Shown: in pieces, positions 29,376-43,360 of the stretch
How the letters are laid out: each line of letters starts with the position of its first letter
How positions within the stretch are numbered: the first letter of the stretch is position 1
Assembly (NCBI GenBank): GCA_022605955.1
Contig: JAKCOZ010000032.1
Coordinates: 2,852,001 to 2,916,000, forward strand
Direction of reading: 5' to 3'
DNA: 64,000 nt
Source: Rallus limicola
Lineage: Eukaryota > Chordata > Aves > Gruiformes > Rallidae
Program-made: the position numbers and the translations under genes
Notes under the pieces: model-generated
Seen by the model: the letters and a program-made list of their open reading frames with translations, nothing else
The model's database searches: none
What the model was told of the DNA's origin: nothing

Positions 29376-30560
29376 CTGGAGTCAAAAGTTTAGTCATCAA
29401 TGGAAGCAGAGCAGAATAACGAAAGAAAATAAGTAAGATTTTGTTGGTTTACTCAAAAGATAGGTTCAAAGACAAAGCAGTACATGCAGAGCTAGCAAAT
29501 GCATAGGGGTTGTCATAAAACATATAAAAGCACGTATACCACACATGATGGCTACACTTTGTGAGCAATTTTATTTTCTACATTAAAAGGGAGAAAAGTG
29601 TTATGTCCTCAAACACAGAGTAAATAGAGGGAATTCGGAAGAGGTTTCCGTTTTCTAAGGGCCGCACAGTACCACTGAAACAGTGTGATACAGGACAGCC
29701 ACACTCCTTCCCTCTTCACCATGCAGGACTGCACATGACACCAGAGTCCACATTTTAAAAGCTATTTAGACGTTTCCTCTGATCCTTCTGTCAACCCAGT
29801 CCTGGTGGATGGCTACATTTGTAGTTTCTAATTGGTTTCTAGTCAAGGAATGAAAAGATGAAGAATCACTGGGGCAGGGGGAGTGGGGTGGAGGAGGTTC
29901 TATTTGCTTTTTGGGGGGGTTCTTAAGGGGTCTAAACACTTTACACAAAAATTCCAACAGAAAAACCATCTGTAAATTCATCACGAGAGCGAGCTGAGGT
30001 AAAATGCTATTTCCCAGCTTACAGTAAAAATTACACATTCACCAACTTCAAAAGAATTGAGCTGCAGCTAATTACAGACTATAATTACCCCAGCACAGAC
30101 AAGACCTATGAAGGAAGATCAAAACAGCGCAGCATTTATTCAGCTCTCCGTTTAGGTGAAGGCTGTAAAGGACATCTTTGTGGCCTGCTATTTCCCTGCA
30201 GCAGCAGCTTTGCTGTTCAGCTGACAAGTTCAACTGCAAGACCAAACTTCTAAACACCAGTGTTGAGGGGACTGGTAGCCTGGTGCCCCCCGAGGCCGTT
30301 AATATTTATGAATCGCCTGAATAACACTGGAATTAATACTAAAGATAATACAGTCATGCTGTAATTACTTATTTTTAAAACAATTTGAATAATACAGGCA
30401 AACCTTGCTCTGAGGGTGAAATGTAGAGAGCTTGGGTGGGTACTCGCTCACTCCTTCCTTTCATCACTGACACTGCTTACTGAGTTTCACAAACTCACTT
30501 GGCTTGCTATCTGGTGCAATCTAAATAAAACTACTTCATGACCAAATTGTCACTACTTAT
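29376..30560. other. PCDH15 large intron, part just upstream of the microexon
   Basis: This is the 3' end of the 31-kb intron: it holds the microexon acceptor, the candidate branch sequence and the UGC tract. Further out there is a G-rich plus-strand patch at 29872-29922 containing two G runs. No exon or transposon was recognised. Confidence 0.6.
29401..29416 (-). promoter_or_regulatory. Candidate UGC-rich splicing enhancer upstream of the PCDH15 microexon
   Basis: On the minus strand these bases read TTCTGCTCTGCTTCCA, two UGC motifs in a pyrimidine setting, 26-41 bases upstream of the microexon. A candidate branch sequence (CTAAAC, 29393-29388) and a weak acceptor (TTTTGACTCCAG) follow. Neural and hair-cell microexons controlled by SRRM4 (nSR100) or SRRM3 typically have UGC motifs next to a weak 3' splice site, and the CU-rich context also suits PTB-type repressors. 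The sequence is direct observation; the regulatory role is inference. Confidence 0.5.
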
Positions 30561-31098
30561 TCATAGAATCACAGCATCCTAGAGTCTCCTCAGTTGAAAG
30601 GGACCCATAAGGACCATTGAGTCCAACTCCACACAAGGACAGACAAGTCAGAGCATGGGACTGAGGGCAGGCACAATTCAGATGCTTCTTGACCTCAGCC
30701 CAGCTCAGTGCTGTGACCACTTCCCTGGGGAGCCTGTACCAGTGCCTGACCACTCTCTCAGTGGAGAACCTCTTTCTAACATCCAAACTGAACCTCCCCT
30801 GTCACAGCTTCATGCCATTCAGGTTCTATCCCTGGTCACCAAAGAGAGGAGATCAGCGCCTGCCCCTTTGCTCCCCCTCATCAGGAAGCCACAGAACTCA
30901 ATGAGGTGTCCCCTTCAGCCTCCTCTTCTCCAGGATGAACAAACTCAGAAACTTCAGCCTCTCCTCATACGACTTCCCCTCCAGACCTTTCACCATCCTC
31001 ATTGCCCTCCTCTGGACAATTACCAATATTTCCATGTCCCTCTTGTACTGTGGTGCCCAAAACTGCACCCAGTACTCAAGGTAAGGCAGCACCAGCGC
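30561..31098 (-). repeat. CR1 LINE, 3' UTR and ORF2 tail fragment
   Basis: The plus strand starts TCATAGAATCACAGCATCCT and carries the reverse complement of a CR1 3' UTR, including GAGCCTGTACCAGTGCCTGA and CTCTCTCAGTGGAGAACCTC, then the ORF2 tail. The peptide remnant on the minus strand reads [20 protein letters not shown] and then [14 protein letters not shown] (31092-30898). The copy is 5' truncated and sense with PCDH15. It lies about 1.2 kb from the microexon, on the upstream side in gene terms. Confidence 0.93.
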
Positions 31099-34000
31099 AT
31101 TTTATCCTGACATGCTCTAGTTTGATACACAATAGCTGGCATATTTTCTGTTGACGGTTTTAAAGCTTTTTGCTCTGTTAACACCTCCAAATCAAACAGA
31201 CCATCTGAAAAATGACACCTTTCATTTCACCAGGGTTTCCTGTGAGCATATCCTGTGGGAAGATTAGCAATGTTTGCGTATCTACATGAAATAAGGCATG
31301 ATGTTTTTCCTGCTTTTATTTTTTCTCACTGGATGCTATAAAAACACAACAGCACCATCACAGACACACCTCTAACCTTTTCCAGAGCCATGTGATTATA
31401 TTTTCTAGAAGCTCGGGATTCTGCTAACTGAATGGCTCTAAAACAAACTGTTTGTTAAGGTAGGAAAGCTCAACAATACCAACTTGTACTGGGACTTGGT
31501 TTTCACATGAATGGTCCTGCTATTTACCATTCAACAGTGATCACCATGCACAAAACCAAAGAGAAATCTAGAGCTCAATTTTTAATTCTAGAAATTGCAT
31601 ATACTTTACCCAAAACAATAATCAGGTTTTTTTTTTAAAAAAAACAAATGAGCTTCTTCCCCTTATCAGTGCTTCCACTGGAAACATTCTTCTTGCTGGG
31701 TGCCTCACTGAAGAGTTCACCCAAACCAGTCCAACCTCTAGCACTACTCTTCAATAAAGAAATAGTCAAAATTACAAGTCAGTGACATGTTAGCAGCATT
31801 TCACAGGATTGTTTTTCCATCAAACACATCAGGATTTCCAGAATTAAAATCACAGCAGTTACACAGCTTGTTTCAAACAAACATTCAGCACTGAAATCTA
31901 AACACAGAGTCCTGGAGAAAAGGAAGGCTATTCAGTTACGTTCAACAATTTGTAGAGGATTTATTGCAAGTGTGAGCAGGTGAAGCAATAAAAGTTATCA
32001 CGAGAAATTTCAGTGAAAAGATGAGATTAGAGCCAAAACTATTTCTATAGCCAGGGAGAAAAAATAAACAGGATGCAGTAGAATCCTGGCTGTAGATTAC
32101 CCTCATGGCAGCAATAACACATTTCTGAAGAATCGTGTAGTTTTATTGCATAGATAAGAGCTTATAGATTTCAGATAATTTCAATCATGTCAATACTAGC
32201 CAAATATCAGATTGCTTTTTAAGATGCCTATCATTCCTCCCTCCCCTTCTCAAAGGCCAAACCTAATAAACAACACAGCCTTATTTAGTTCATATTTGTC
32301 ACCATACTCTGAACAGGTACGGTTAGAATTGTAGTCTTACCCAAATTTCGAATTCAAAGGGAAGCAATAATTTCAAGTAAAAACCTTAAAGACAAGTTGC
32401 ATGTTGTAAACACATGAGCAGTACATTTTCCTTTTCTGTGCAAAATACAGTGAGGAGGAGCAGCAATTGAAAGTGCCCAAACCCTGTGTTTTACCACCTG
32501 GCACCAGCCAGACCTGGTGGGAAACACAGGATACGTGAACATCTTTAGACTGAGCCAGGCATGCAGAAAGGTTATTCCCAACATCGGGGACAGAAAGAGA
32601 GCCTGTCCTATAAAGATGACTGAGGCTTGAATTCCTTAGTCTAAAAAAATGAAAGCTCTTTAGAAATATACTTGGGTAAGAGCCACGAATAAAATACTGC
32701 AAAGAATACTAAGCACAATAGAGAAATGGCTGCACACTGCCCACAAATTTAATAACTACATTTCCCGATTTATTAATTTTATTTTTTTGGACTATCAGAG
32801 AAGGTAGATCCTGAAACTCTTCCACAGGAACAATGCAGAAAGGCAATTTCAGCATTTCTGAAACATACTTTTATTTGCTTCAGCAGTATTACTTCAGCAG
32901 CAATAGAGTGCTTTAATCAGCATAAACAAACATGGACAAAGGAAATACAGAAGACATGACTTCCCTGTTTTAAAGCACCCTATTCTGATTGCAGACCTCG
33001 CTATAAATCTGTTCGATACTTCAACTATTCCCATTCCATACTGCACATTATTATCAGAATACTGACACACACCTAACTAACAACTCAGGTCTTCAATAGA
33101 ACCGCTTTCTATTAACATGGTTTCTTTGGAGAGAGGTCCTGTGGCCCCATCAAACTGGGGCTGGGAAGACCACACCAAGGCTGTATGCCTTCTCCCAGGC
33201 ACAGAAGACACCTCTGCTCTGCTGGAAGCGCAGGGAGAGGCAACACCAGGGGCTGTTTGTTCTAACTTTCTCAGCAAGAGACAAGTCATCCTTGAAATTC
33301 ATGGGCATTATGGGGTAGTCATGGAAGTCAAATCACGCTAAATTGAACATGCTTTAAGGCAGGTAGAAAAGGCACTACGTAAATGAGCTTCCCTATCTAC
33401 AGTTTTCACTATATGTTTTATGTTTAAGCAGCAGTGCCAGAAAATACAATCATGATGTAGCAGCACCCTCCCCTCCAGCACCTCAGAGAAAAGGTAATAG
33501 GCATCAGGTAAACAAAATGTTGTAAATAAAACAAGCTATGAAGGCTTTCCTAAAAGCTTCTAGAAAAGCATTTTTGTTCCTGTCATTAACTGCACTCTTT
33601 CATCTAAACAGTGCGTTTGCTTTACAATTACATAATCAAGGGAAAAAGCAGGTAAATAAAGGGCCTGTCTCCTTGGGAGCAAAGTGAAAATCTATTTAAC
33701 AAAGACTTCATGGAACAGTTACATGGCTCACATTCATTTGGTTTCTGATGGCTAATTTCCATTATTTTAATTCCTAATTATTTTTAATGAGATGGCTCAG
33801 GGGAAACCCTCAACAGTGTTTCGAGGCAAGATGCTCAGCCAGGTCAAACAGTCTGAGCCAAAACAAACTTAACGACTTGAATAACCCTGTTGTCTGCCAA
33901 CAGAGAGCTGCCTGGTCAGCTCAGCTCTGTCCTCTTTGAAGCCACTTCCCATCCAGCGGTTCTATTACTGAGAGGACTTATTTCTATTCAACCTCACAGG

Positions 34001-36105
34001 TAAACATGTATAAAAATGAAAACAACTGTTTCAAAATTAGCTAATTAACTTCAAGCATGGGGACCTGACCCACAACATGAGAAGCTGTGAAGACACCTGA
34101 GTTTTCCCCTCCCCAACTTTCTTCTCCTCTGTCCCACCATCCTGAAAGGGCAACTGCATCCACCATCCAGAAAGAGCAGCTGCATCCTCACAGCCCCTCT
34201 CTGGCAGGGGCCTCCTCCTCCTCCTGCCATCTCTTGAGATACCAGTTCCTCCACAGAGGTGTTACAAAGAACCTTACAAACTGCTCTCCTGCTCCAAATC
34301 ACTTGAGGGATATCCCTCTCAACATTAAATGCAGACAGAGCTTACGAGGCTACAGTAGCCTTCACAAACACCCCCCTAGTAGCACTTCTGTAAGTCCTGT
34401 GTTCACAGGCTTGCAAAGACAGCTGTAGCCTCACACCCATTAAGCCATCTGACAGCTTCAAGGGAAGACACAGAGCAAGAGATAGTCGCAGTGACTGACA
34501 GCAGGCTATAACATCCCTCTACTAAACACTATTTCTTGGAAACCTGAAATACCCACATTCATACTTGATATATCCATAAATTCCAGCTAAATAAAACATC
34601 TGAATTAGTGGGGAGCAGTGCCTGAAGTTGGCTGTTCTGATCATTAAGTCATAGGGCTGCAAGGCATACAATCTTATTGACTGCTTCAAAGCCTAATAAC
34701 GAAAACAGTTTGCCCCCATTAAGCCTTAGAAATTTAAGTGACTACACCCAAAAAAAGTTCTCCTGCTCCATAAGGGGCTCTGCATTCCCAGTAGAAGACT
34801 GGAACTTGAAGAAATTCAATAACTTAACCCTACCACAATGGCAGAGACAGAATATAAAAATATGTTCTCTCAAAAATATAAGTGAGCAGCCCTGCCAGGA
34901 ATACGGCACACTCCTGTGGAAAACAAACAGCCAACCTGAACCTTTCTGGGACATTATTCTGTGAAATGACTGTCATCTCCTCCTAAGTGTTCCTGAAATT
35001 ACAACTGGAAAAAATCCACTTCAATATGCTAATCACCACTTCTTCTTCCAGCTGCTTCGGAAACACCCAATTATTACTCTGAGTTATTTTACATTTGCTC
35101 TTCTATTCAGTTTTGCTTTTATATATTCAGAGAAGTCATTCTGTTTGTTTTTATTTAAATAAACAATTACAGGGAGTACAACAGGCAATCTCAAAAAACT
35201 GACTCAGTTCCTAGCCAATACACAGACTCCTTACTTGATAAAATTCTTCTCAACATTATTTCCTTCAATAGTTAGTATTGTTGGTAGAATAAAATGTTAT
35301 TCTTCAATTTGTCACTGGAGCAAAGATCAGACTCTAAATTTCATCAATAGTGGCAGAAGGCTCTCTTGTTCTTCAGCACTTAGCTGGGGTTTCTCCCTGA
35401 GTCACAGAAATCACACCCTACAATTACTCCATGTTGAAGCTTCAGCCATTTCTGTTGTTGGGAAGGCTAAACTTAACAATTATTTGGTATTCGCCTGTAT
35501 GTTTAATCCAAGCTGAAAATGTTTTGAGGGGTGGCATATGTCACCAAGAACAGCTTTCCTGCAGAGGTGTGGACAGAATTAAAGCCTAAAAAATTCTGAA
35601 GAGCTGAAAAATTATATATTCATTCAAGGGGATAAACTCCAAGCTATCTTCAACCACAGCCTACAAAAGCAATGTTCTAAGACTATAGTATTAATATGTA
35701 ATTGCATTGTTTTTCCTGTTAATCTGTCCAAACTGTTCCTGAATCCATGAAAGCACTTACCATGTAAAACACCCTGGAGTAAGCTTACTTTGAACATAGC
35801 CACTGCTAGGTCACATGGTTCCACTTCAGTGTGGCACAGGAAAAAACTACCCAACTGCTCCCTGCTGACCCTCTATGACTTCAATAAACCACTCCATTAT
35901 CCGTGAACATTGTAGCAAACAATGTAAAGCGAGCTCAGGACACTGATTCACTTCAGTGACTTTATAACCAGTGACATATAACCAAAATGGTGATATGGAA
36001 AATTAATATTAAAATTGGTTGCCATCTTTAAACAAAGTCATTTGTGGCTGATTGCATCTCTGGAGCCTCTACCAAAAGATCCCTGCTGATGCCTCAGAAT
36101 CGCCA
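31099..36105. other. PCDH15 large intron, 31.1-36.1 kb
   Basis: AT-rich DNA of about 5 kb. Apart from the 26-bp tandem duplication at 34135-34186 and a CTC-rich patch near 34205-34235, I see nothing recognisable. No exon with matching splice sites and phase was found. Confidence 0.5.
34135..34186. repeat. Tandem duplication, 26-bp unit x 2
   Basis: The unit CACCATCCTGAAAGGGCAAC... at 34135-34160 is followed directly by CACCATCCAGAAAGAGCAGC... at 34161-34186, with three mismatches in 26. A simple local duplication with no coding sense. Confidence 0.85.
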
Positions 36106-36499
36106 CCAGGCTGAGAGAGTTGGGCTGGTTCAGCCTGGAGAAAGCTCCAGGGAGATCTTATAACAGCCGTCCAGTACCTGAAGGGGTCTGCAAGAAAGCT
36201 GGGGAGGGACTTTTTAGAAGGGCATGTAGTAATAGGACAAGGGGGAATTGTTTTAAATTGGAAGGGAAAGGATTTAAATTGCATATTAGGAAGAAATTCT
36301 TCACTACAAGGGTGGTGAGGCATAGGGACGGGTTGCCCAGGAAGGCGGTGGAAGCTCCCTCCCTGGAGGTGTTCTAGGCCAGACTGGTTGGTGCTTTGAG
36401 CAGACTGGTCTAGTGAGAGGTATCCCTGCCCATAGCAGGGGGTTGGAACTTGACGATCTTTAAGGTCCCTTCCAGCCCTGACCATTCCTTGATTTGAAC
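36106..36499 (+). repeat. CR1 LINE, 3' UTR fragment
   Basis: It contains GGCTGGTTCAGCCTGGAGAA, CCAGTACCTGAAGGGG, AATAGGACAAGGGGGAA, TTGCCCAGGAAGGCGGTGGA and CCTTCCAGCCCTGACCATTC. The tail is a decayed ATTCTATG-type repeat. It is 5' truncated and antisense to PCDH15. Confidence 0.92.
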
Positions 36500-39400
36500 T
36501 GAGATTATTTTTAACCTGTACGTGCAAACATAACAATAAGACACACTAACAACATACAGGATCGTTCCAGACTGACTCTTCTTTAAAACACAAGTAGATG
36601 AACACAAGCAGATGAACACAAGCAACAGTTTCCAGGCTAACACTGCATACACTATGCTACAGAGTGCCACAGAGTGCCAGAATTACTGTGGCAGTTTAAG
36701 ATGTCACTGTCTTCCAGCTGGAGGCAAAGTCATCTCTGCTGCTGACCTGGCAAAGCAGAACATGTCACTGCTGGAACTAAGCCAGCTCATTTTGTCCTGA
36801 AGTTCACGAGGTGACCATGCGCAGTCTTTCAGTGTGGCTTACCTGTTGAACAGCAGCTAGCAAGGAAGCAGTAAGAAATGACCGATCAATGTGCAATGGG
36901 AGGCTTTGACACCTTGATCCATGCCTTAAGTTTCTGAAGCAACTGCCTGAGCACAGCCTAACACAGACACACACCCACTGAATGCTGGGATTACAGGCCC
37001 AGCTGTCTACTTGTGCTCTGTGCCAAAGGGGGCTCTAAGCCACTTCATTTGATATAGATTCTGTTAGAGAGAAAGCCTTGGATAGTTCAACACCAAATGC
37101 TGTGAAGTCAATCTCTGTAAGAACAAAGCACTGACAAATCATTTGGTGCAATGGAAAGCATGACACAGCGAGCCAAAACTATTTTCCAGACCAGAAGGAA
37201 GGGAACAGTTAGAGAAAAAGCCTAAATGAACAGATAGAAGTTTTTGAGTACCAAAAGCAGAGCTAAAAGTCTAGATTTCTCAAGTTTGTTTCTTTCCCTC
37301 CACATTTATATGCACTGAAATTTTGCTCTGGTGGGAATAAAACAAAGCAAACAACATTCAGCAGCACTCCTTAACTCAGTGAGAGCAGTGAGCATTAAGC
37401 AGCAGTCTTAATTTCAAGCACACTCTTCAACTCTGACTCTCTGCATCTATGTGGAGAAAGAAAGAAGAAAGCTTCTGAAAGAGGGTTGAGGAAGTCAAAG
37501 TATTTAAAGCCCTTTTTCCATCACCACCCTCTCCCTCCCCCCTCCCCCATTTTTTCTACACTATTAAGGACATAAAACAATTACATAAAAGTCTTAGATA
37601 CACACAGCAAGGAGCACTAAGTGTAGTCCTCAAGTCTGACTCACTGATAATACTCTGGCCAGTAAGGAATGAATGAGAAGTCATTAATGAAAAAACAGAT
37701 CTGTGATTCCGCCTTATCTCGGACTGGAAATTAAAGAGAGTTTGTGCCTGCGCCACACAAAAGACGTCCGGTGGAATAAAGCCAAAACACCTGCACTAAG
37801 CGATCCGCCAAAGCGATGCCAGAGCAGCAAGTGCCACGGAGGCGGGTTCTGAATCGCTGGGGCGGCTGGAGAGGGAGCGACCTACTGAGAAAGCCTGTTT
37901 CGAGACAACCAAGTTGTTCACAAAACAGAATATCAATTAATAGAGTGAAGACTCAAGCCTGTGGGATTTACAGACCGAGATCCCCAGCCAAGCTCTTGGG
38001 ACTTTGTCATGTGCAGGGACAGCGATAGCGTGCTCTCTGCTCTATTTAAACTGGAGATACAAGAAAAGAAATGAAATTCTAACACTCTGTGGCAATGGCA
38101 GAGGTTAAAACACCTCACATTCAGACCTGCTGGAAAATGTATTGCTGTTTTCAGATGCACTTTATTCTCAGCAAGGTCCCAACCGATCATTAAGTAAACA
38201 GTCCTTTGACAGACCTTACACTTACCTCTGCGATGCGTACTTCCACCACTCATTCAGCTGGGAACTCTCGCAGAAAAGCCCCATGAAAGAGCCTCTCTAA
38301 ACATCTCGATTTACAGAACAAGGTTCCTAATAAAGAGCTACATAGAGCCATACATTTAAGCTGAGTAACTAAGCAACCCAATTTAAGGGGAAAATGTCCT
38401 GTCTTGTTTCCTGTGGGACTGAATTCAGAACTACAGCTGTGCAATTTAGGATAAGCTTGGCATAACCTTTACATTAGCAGGCTTGTGCTACAATTGCTCT
38501 GTATTGAAATAGCATAAGAAGGGCTTTCACAGCCTATTTTAGCTCTTCCTGACAGACATCTCCAATTGTGGAAACTGGGAAGGAACGACAGCGAACTTGA
38601 GTTCGATTCAAACACATTTGCCATACACTACTTAAACCTACACTGGATTCCTGTGCTTTGATTCAGGCTGGCTGGGTTAAACACTACTCTGAAATTCATA
38701 GCTCAGAAATTCAAAGAGCCAAGGGAAAGATGAGCTAAATGTTAAAAATCGGACTGTAGCTCAATCAGGTTTGGGTTTAACTGGACGAAAGGTGAGGCTG
38801 ACAGATAAATCAAATATAATGAGAACATAAAGCACAAATAAATTTTCTTGTACACTCCCCGTTCCCACAGCCTCAGAAAGCGTGAGTTTATACAGAATAT
38901 ACAACCTGAAGAGCTGATTTATTTCGTCGCTTTCCCTTTCCATTCTCCCAACTCCTTTTGTACAGATATAATAACTATAAAGGGCTTGGTATGTGAAAAT
39001 TACCCTGCAAGTGCTGTGGATTGCTCTCTTTCTTTTACAGCTATGGAAAAATGCAGTACCATTCATCTTTTCGGCAATATTCTTTTAGATTGAAACAACT
39101 TCCATTTTACAAGCAGTTTTTTTAGTTGACAGAGTCTTTAAAATCATACTTGTGGCTGAAAACACTGTAAAACACATAAAAATATGATACTATGCCAACT
39201 AGCACCTAAAATTGCTATTACCAAAAGTAATTTTTAAGACCATTAAAAAAGCACTAAGATGACTTGGGAATCGCTGCAGTATCTTCAGAAGTGTTTAAAC
39301 TTCCAAAGTTGACTAAACTTGCTTGTAACCATTACTATGCATCAAGCATTAACATTTCATGCTGGTTTAAATATTTTTTTAAATTGTGTTTTTTTCTATC

Positions 39401-42400
39401 ACTCATGTGATGCATTTAAGACCGAAAGTTTCCCAGAGGAGGGTGGAAAAAAATATTTTGTATTTTGAATTAAACTGAATGCAAGTACTAAAGTAAAGTT
39501 TAATATCGCAGCAATTTTAACTGCTGTTTAAAAGCAGACATTAAACTATGAGTCTCCAGCTGTTTTTTCTGAGTTCTCTGTAGCCATTAAAATTGCACGT
39601 AAAGAAATTTCAACAAACATCCAGGAATTAACATTTACTAACTGTAACACAGGAGAGGTAACAGCTAAACCACTTCTAGATGAGCCAATAATATTTAGCC
39701 TTCCTGTGTTCCAAAAGGGTAAATTTGTGCCTGTTAGACTTCAGGCTGCACATGTTCATTGCCACTGATATCATGTTTACTTATCAGGCTTAGCTTTCTG
39801 AAGAGTTTCTCCCATTTCACTCTGGGACTCTCTTTGTACACAACAGACAAGGGAAATTAAGTTTGTCTTCCTCAGAACTGATTAAGATTGAGACAAAAGA
39901 AAGAAACGTTAAAAAGAAAGTTTAATTGTAGAAGAAAAAAAACAAACCTTTGAGAAATTTTGCTGCATACAGAGGATTTTTTTCATTTTTCAAGGGGATG
40001 TAAAAGTTTAGATTATTATATTACTGAATACCTTTGAACTGTATTCTCCAGACTATGGTTTTGGCAACTTCTTATACAAAGCAACAGTTTATAGACTAGG
40101 AAATAGTTATATTGACAGAAATCCTCAAGCTCCTTTTGCATTTTTAAGATTATTACCCCCTCCCCTCATGCTAAACATCAGCAACGTTCACATGTTATTA
40201 AACAAAAAACAAGAGTCAAGCTGTGACAAGTGCACACCACCTACCTTTGGTGGCAGCACAAGAAGCTGTTCTGCTCCTCTGAAGCCACCTCTCCCACACT
40301 GAACTGCTGTAAATATTTAAGTAGCTCCAGAAAATTCTACTTGGTACCAGATGTGCCAAATCTACAGCAGGTAACCCACGCCTACCTCCCCGAAAACAGG
40401 CTATGCTAATTAACCTGCCAGTTCTAGGATTGTTTATGTTTCGGGTAATTAACTAGCAATTTTGTGAACATTTACATACTGTGCCTATAAATACCTTTCT
40501 CATGACATCTTTAATGAAGTCAATGTTGATCAACATCTTCCTGTAATTTAATCAAGACATCAAGCAGCAGTGACAGAAGGTGAGAAAGTCACTTTGCTGC
40601 TCAGCAAAGCAATACCCCGCCGCGCCCTTCACGGAAACAAAGGGAAGCAAGACAACTTTTTCCCTTCCAAAGAAACCCGCCTCTTTCAGCTCCTTCCACA
40701 ACTTCCTAACGGACTTCCACAACTACATTTTAGTTGCAAGAGGATACTACAACTTTTCCCCTCCTTTCTCCAGGGCGAACAGGACCCTGTGTTGAGAAGA
40801 CAAGCTGCCACATCCTACAGTCACAGGACTCTGTGGAATTACCTCGCACAGAGGAGTATCCCCTACGCCATCTCTGCAACTGAGGGCTGACCTGGAGTTT
40901 CTCAAATTTAAATACGGACCCTGATAATGTGTCTGAACTGAATTATAATTTCATTGCCATTGAATGCTGTACTGAAGAGAGGCAGACACTGTGCTTTGGT
41001 TTTGAGGGCATAAAGTTTTAGAGATTTCAAGTATCATAGCATCTAACAGTAGAAACAAACAAAAAAAAATAAACCTCAAAGGCCAAAGCCTGGGTTTTAA
41101 GCATATTTCTGAGCAGACATGTAGTAGCAGAACCTGGAAATAATGAACTTATGCCTTATTGTTTAAGTTCCATGTGGCTTCATAAAGTTAACTAACTTGG
41201 CACAGAGGATGTCAACACACATTCACAAACGTAAAAATTAAGTAGCCGAGAATCTGAGAAATACTTCCCCCACAGCCTGGGTGAAAAGGCACACAGAGCA
41301 GAAAGCAGACTCCAGAGTCACACACAGAAAGTCTTTTACCCAAAAAAATAAAAAATTAAAAATTAAGGTATCTAAGATATCATGCAGCTCTTACAAGCCA
41401 CCTGAGTCTCAACCATTTGCATGTTCTTCATCCATGAAAAATGCAAAGTAATAAGACTTCACAGAAAGTATCACCCTTTGAAGTATCTTTTTAATAAATT
41501 ATGGTCCAATGGATTCAATAATTGAAGTTTGAACTGCTTTCTGCCCATCAGAGATCTAGCCTGTGTCTAAATAGCCTGAACCTGAGTTAATTATAAAAGC
41601 AATAAGGACTTTAATGTTGAACAGCTACAAAAAGTTATTTGTTTTTCTTCTGGTTAGATGCACACTTTTGATACCTATTTTGTTGAGCAAAAAAAAAAAA
41701 GCTACAATGTTAATTTCTGAATTAAAATTCTTTCCCGTCTGCAATGGTAATCATGCCCATTCTTACATAAGCTGTACTTTGTCTTCCTGGCCCTGCAGTT
41801 TATTATTTACATTTCCAGGTAACTTCAGAAAACATCTCCCAGCTGTAACAAAGAGTTGCCTGGAAAAAACCTAGGGCTGGGGGGAACACAAAGCCTGTGT
41901 GCAAAGTTAGTATTTGCTTCAATATTTCTTCAAAATATATTTTAGAGAAAAAGCCTGTTGGTGAAAAACATGAAGATACAACTTTTTTTTAAGCTTTTAT
42001 TTTAAAAAGCAAGCTACCGTCTGAGATGAGAGAACATATCTGTGACATCATCTTGTTACTCCTGTTAGGCTTTCCATGATAACCCTTGTGTTTGGAAAGC
42101 TTGGGCCCTATTAAATAAAAAATTATCTGGTAAATGACAATTAGTTGCAACTTTTATTTGTTTTAAAATCAATTTAGGATTTATTTTAATAAATATAAGT
42201 TTTCTGGGTATGTCCTCTGTAAAGCAACTAAATGAAGAAATAAGTCTGGGATGAGAAAAAGGACTGTTTGACTCAGCACCTTTCAGCAGACAGTGGTTAC
42301 TAGCACCCATCTGGACAGGATTCCCAAAATGAGTGCAAGCACCCCCAAGAAAAGATGGTGTTAAAGCCAGGCAAAGCAGATGATCCCAATACATAGGCTC

Positions 42401-42987
42401 TTCAAGCTACAAATATTAAAATCTCTTCCACAAACTTAGACACCTTAGGATTATTTTTTGTGATTTTTTTGTGACTTTTTTTAAAATTTTTAATAACAGC
42501 AGTGAAAATGAAGCCAAAGCATAGTACATCTGCTGTCTGAAACTTCTATCATCAAAGAACAGATAAACTGCAAGAAGGGAGTCGAGACATTTCTGCTACA
42601 TTAGAAAAGACATTTCCTATCCCTTGTAACACAACTCCAAACCCTGAAAATATTTACTTCTCAATTTTTTCCTTCTTAGAAAGTATTTATAAAATAAACA
42701 CCTTATAAGATATCCTGATTACCATCAAAATCTATCTCTGTCTATCACTAGCCTCTGGGAAAGCTGAAGACACCGAAAAAAAAAGTCCTTTAACTAAAAC
42801 AGACACAACGGTGGTACCTAGAGTACCAAATGGCAAAATAATACCATGAAACCAGTTAACAAGACTACTGGCTCCAGGTGCTAATAAAAAGTATAGATAA
42901 ATTAACATGAATTGGAAGTTCAGCTTCTTATTGCAAAACCTATCAAAACTTCAAAAAAAGAAGAGTATATTTGATGGCAGAAACTTT
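36500..42987. other. PCDH15 large intron, 36.5-43.0 kb; nothing recognised
   Basis: About 6.5 kb of AT-rich DNA with T- and A-rich runs (for example 41686-41700). A pyrimidine-rich patch with C runs lies at 37521-37557. No transposon, exon or RNA could be supported. The open frames lack recognisable motifs, and none has both splice sites and protein likeness. Confidence 0.5.
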
Positions 42988-43360
42988 GATCAATTGGAGA
43001 AGGCCCTGGGGGAACCTTATTGTAGCCTTCCAGTACCTGAAAGATGCCTATAAGAAAGCTGGGTAAGAACTGCTCACGAGGGCATGGAATGATAGGACAA
43101 GGGGTGATGGTTTTAAACAAGGTAAGAGGAGGTTTAGGTTGAATATTAGGAAAAAGTTATTCAATATGAGGGTGGTGGATCATTGACATAGGTTGCCCAG
43201 GGAGGTGGTGGAGGCCCTATTCCCTGGAGATGTTCAAGGTCAAGCTTGATGGGGTTCTGAGCAACCTGACCTAGTAAAGATGCCCCTGCTCACTGCAAGG
43301 GGGGTTAGACCAGGTAACCTTTAAAGGTCCTTTCCTAACACACTTTGTGGTTCTATTGTA
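42988..43360 (+). repeat. CR1 LINE, 3' UTR fragment
   Basis: It contains the CR1 3' block GGAGAAGGCCCTGGGGGAAC, TTCCAGTACCTGAAAG, ATAGGACAAGGGG and TTGCCCAGGGAGGTGGTGGA, and ends near TGTGGTTCTATTG, a decayed version of the CR1 tail. It is antisense to PCDH15 and belongs with the copy at 36106, to which it is similar. Confidence 0.92.

Noticed and set aside
30655..31110. A 151-codon plus-strand open frame
   Set aside because: Antisense of the CR1 copy at 30561-31098; not a gene.
36069..36536. A 155-codon minus-strand open frame
   Set aside because: It is the antisense of the CR1 copy at 36106-36499.
36981..37002. A stretch resembling a primate Alu (GCTGGGATTACAGGC)
   Set aside because: Only about 16 bases match and the rest does not. 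Alu is absent from birds, so this is coincidence.
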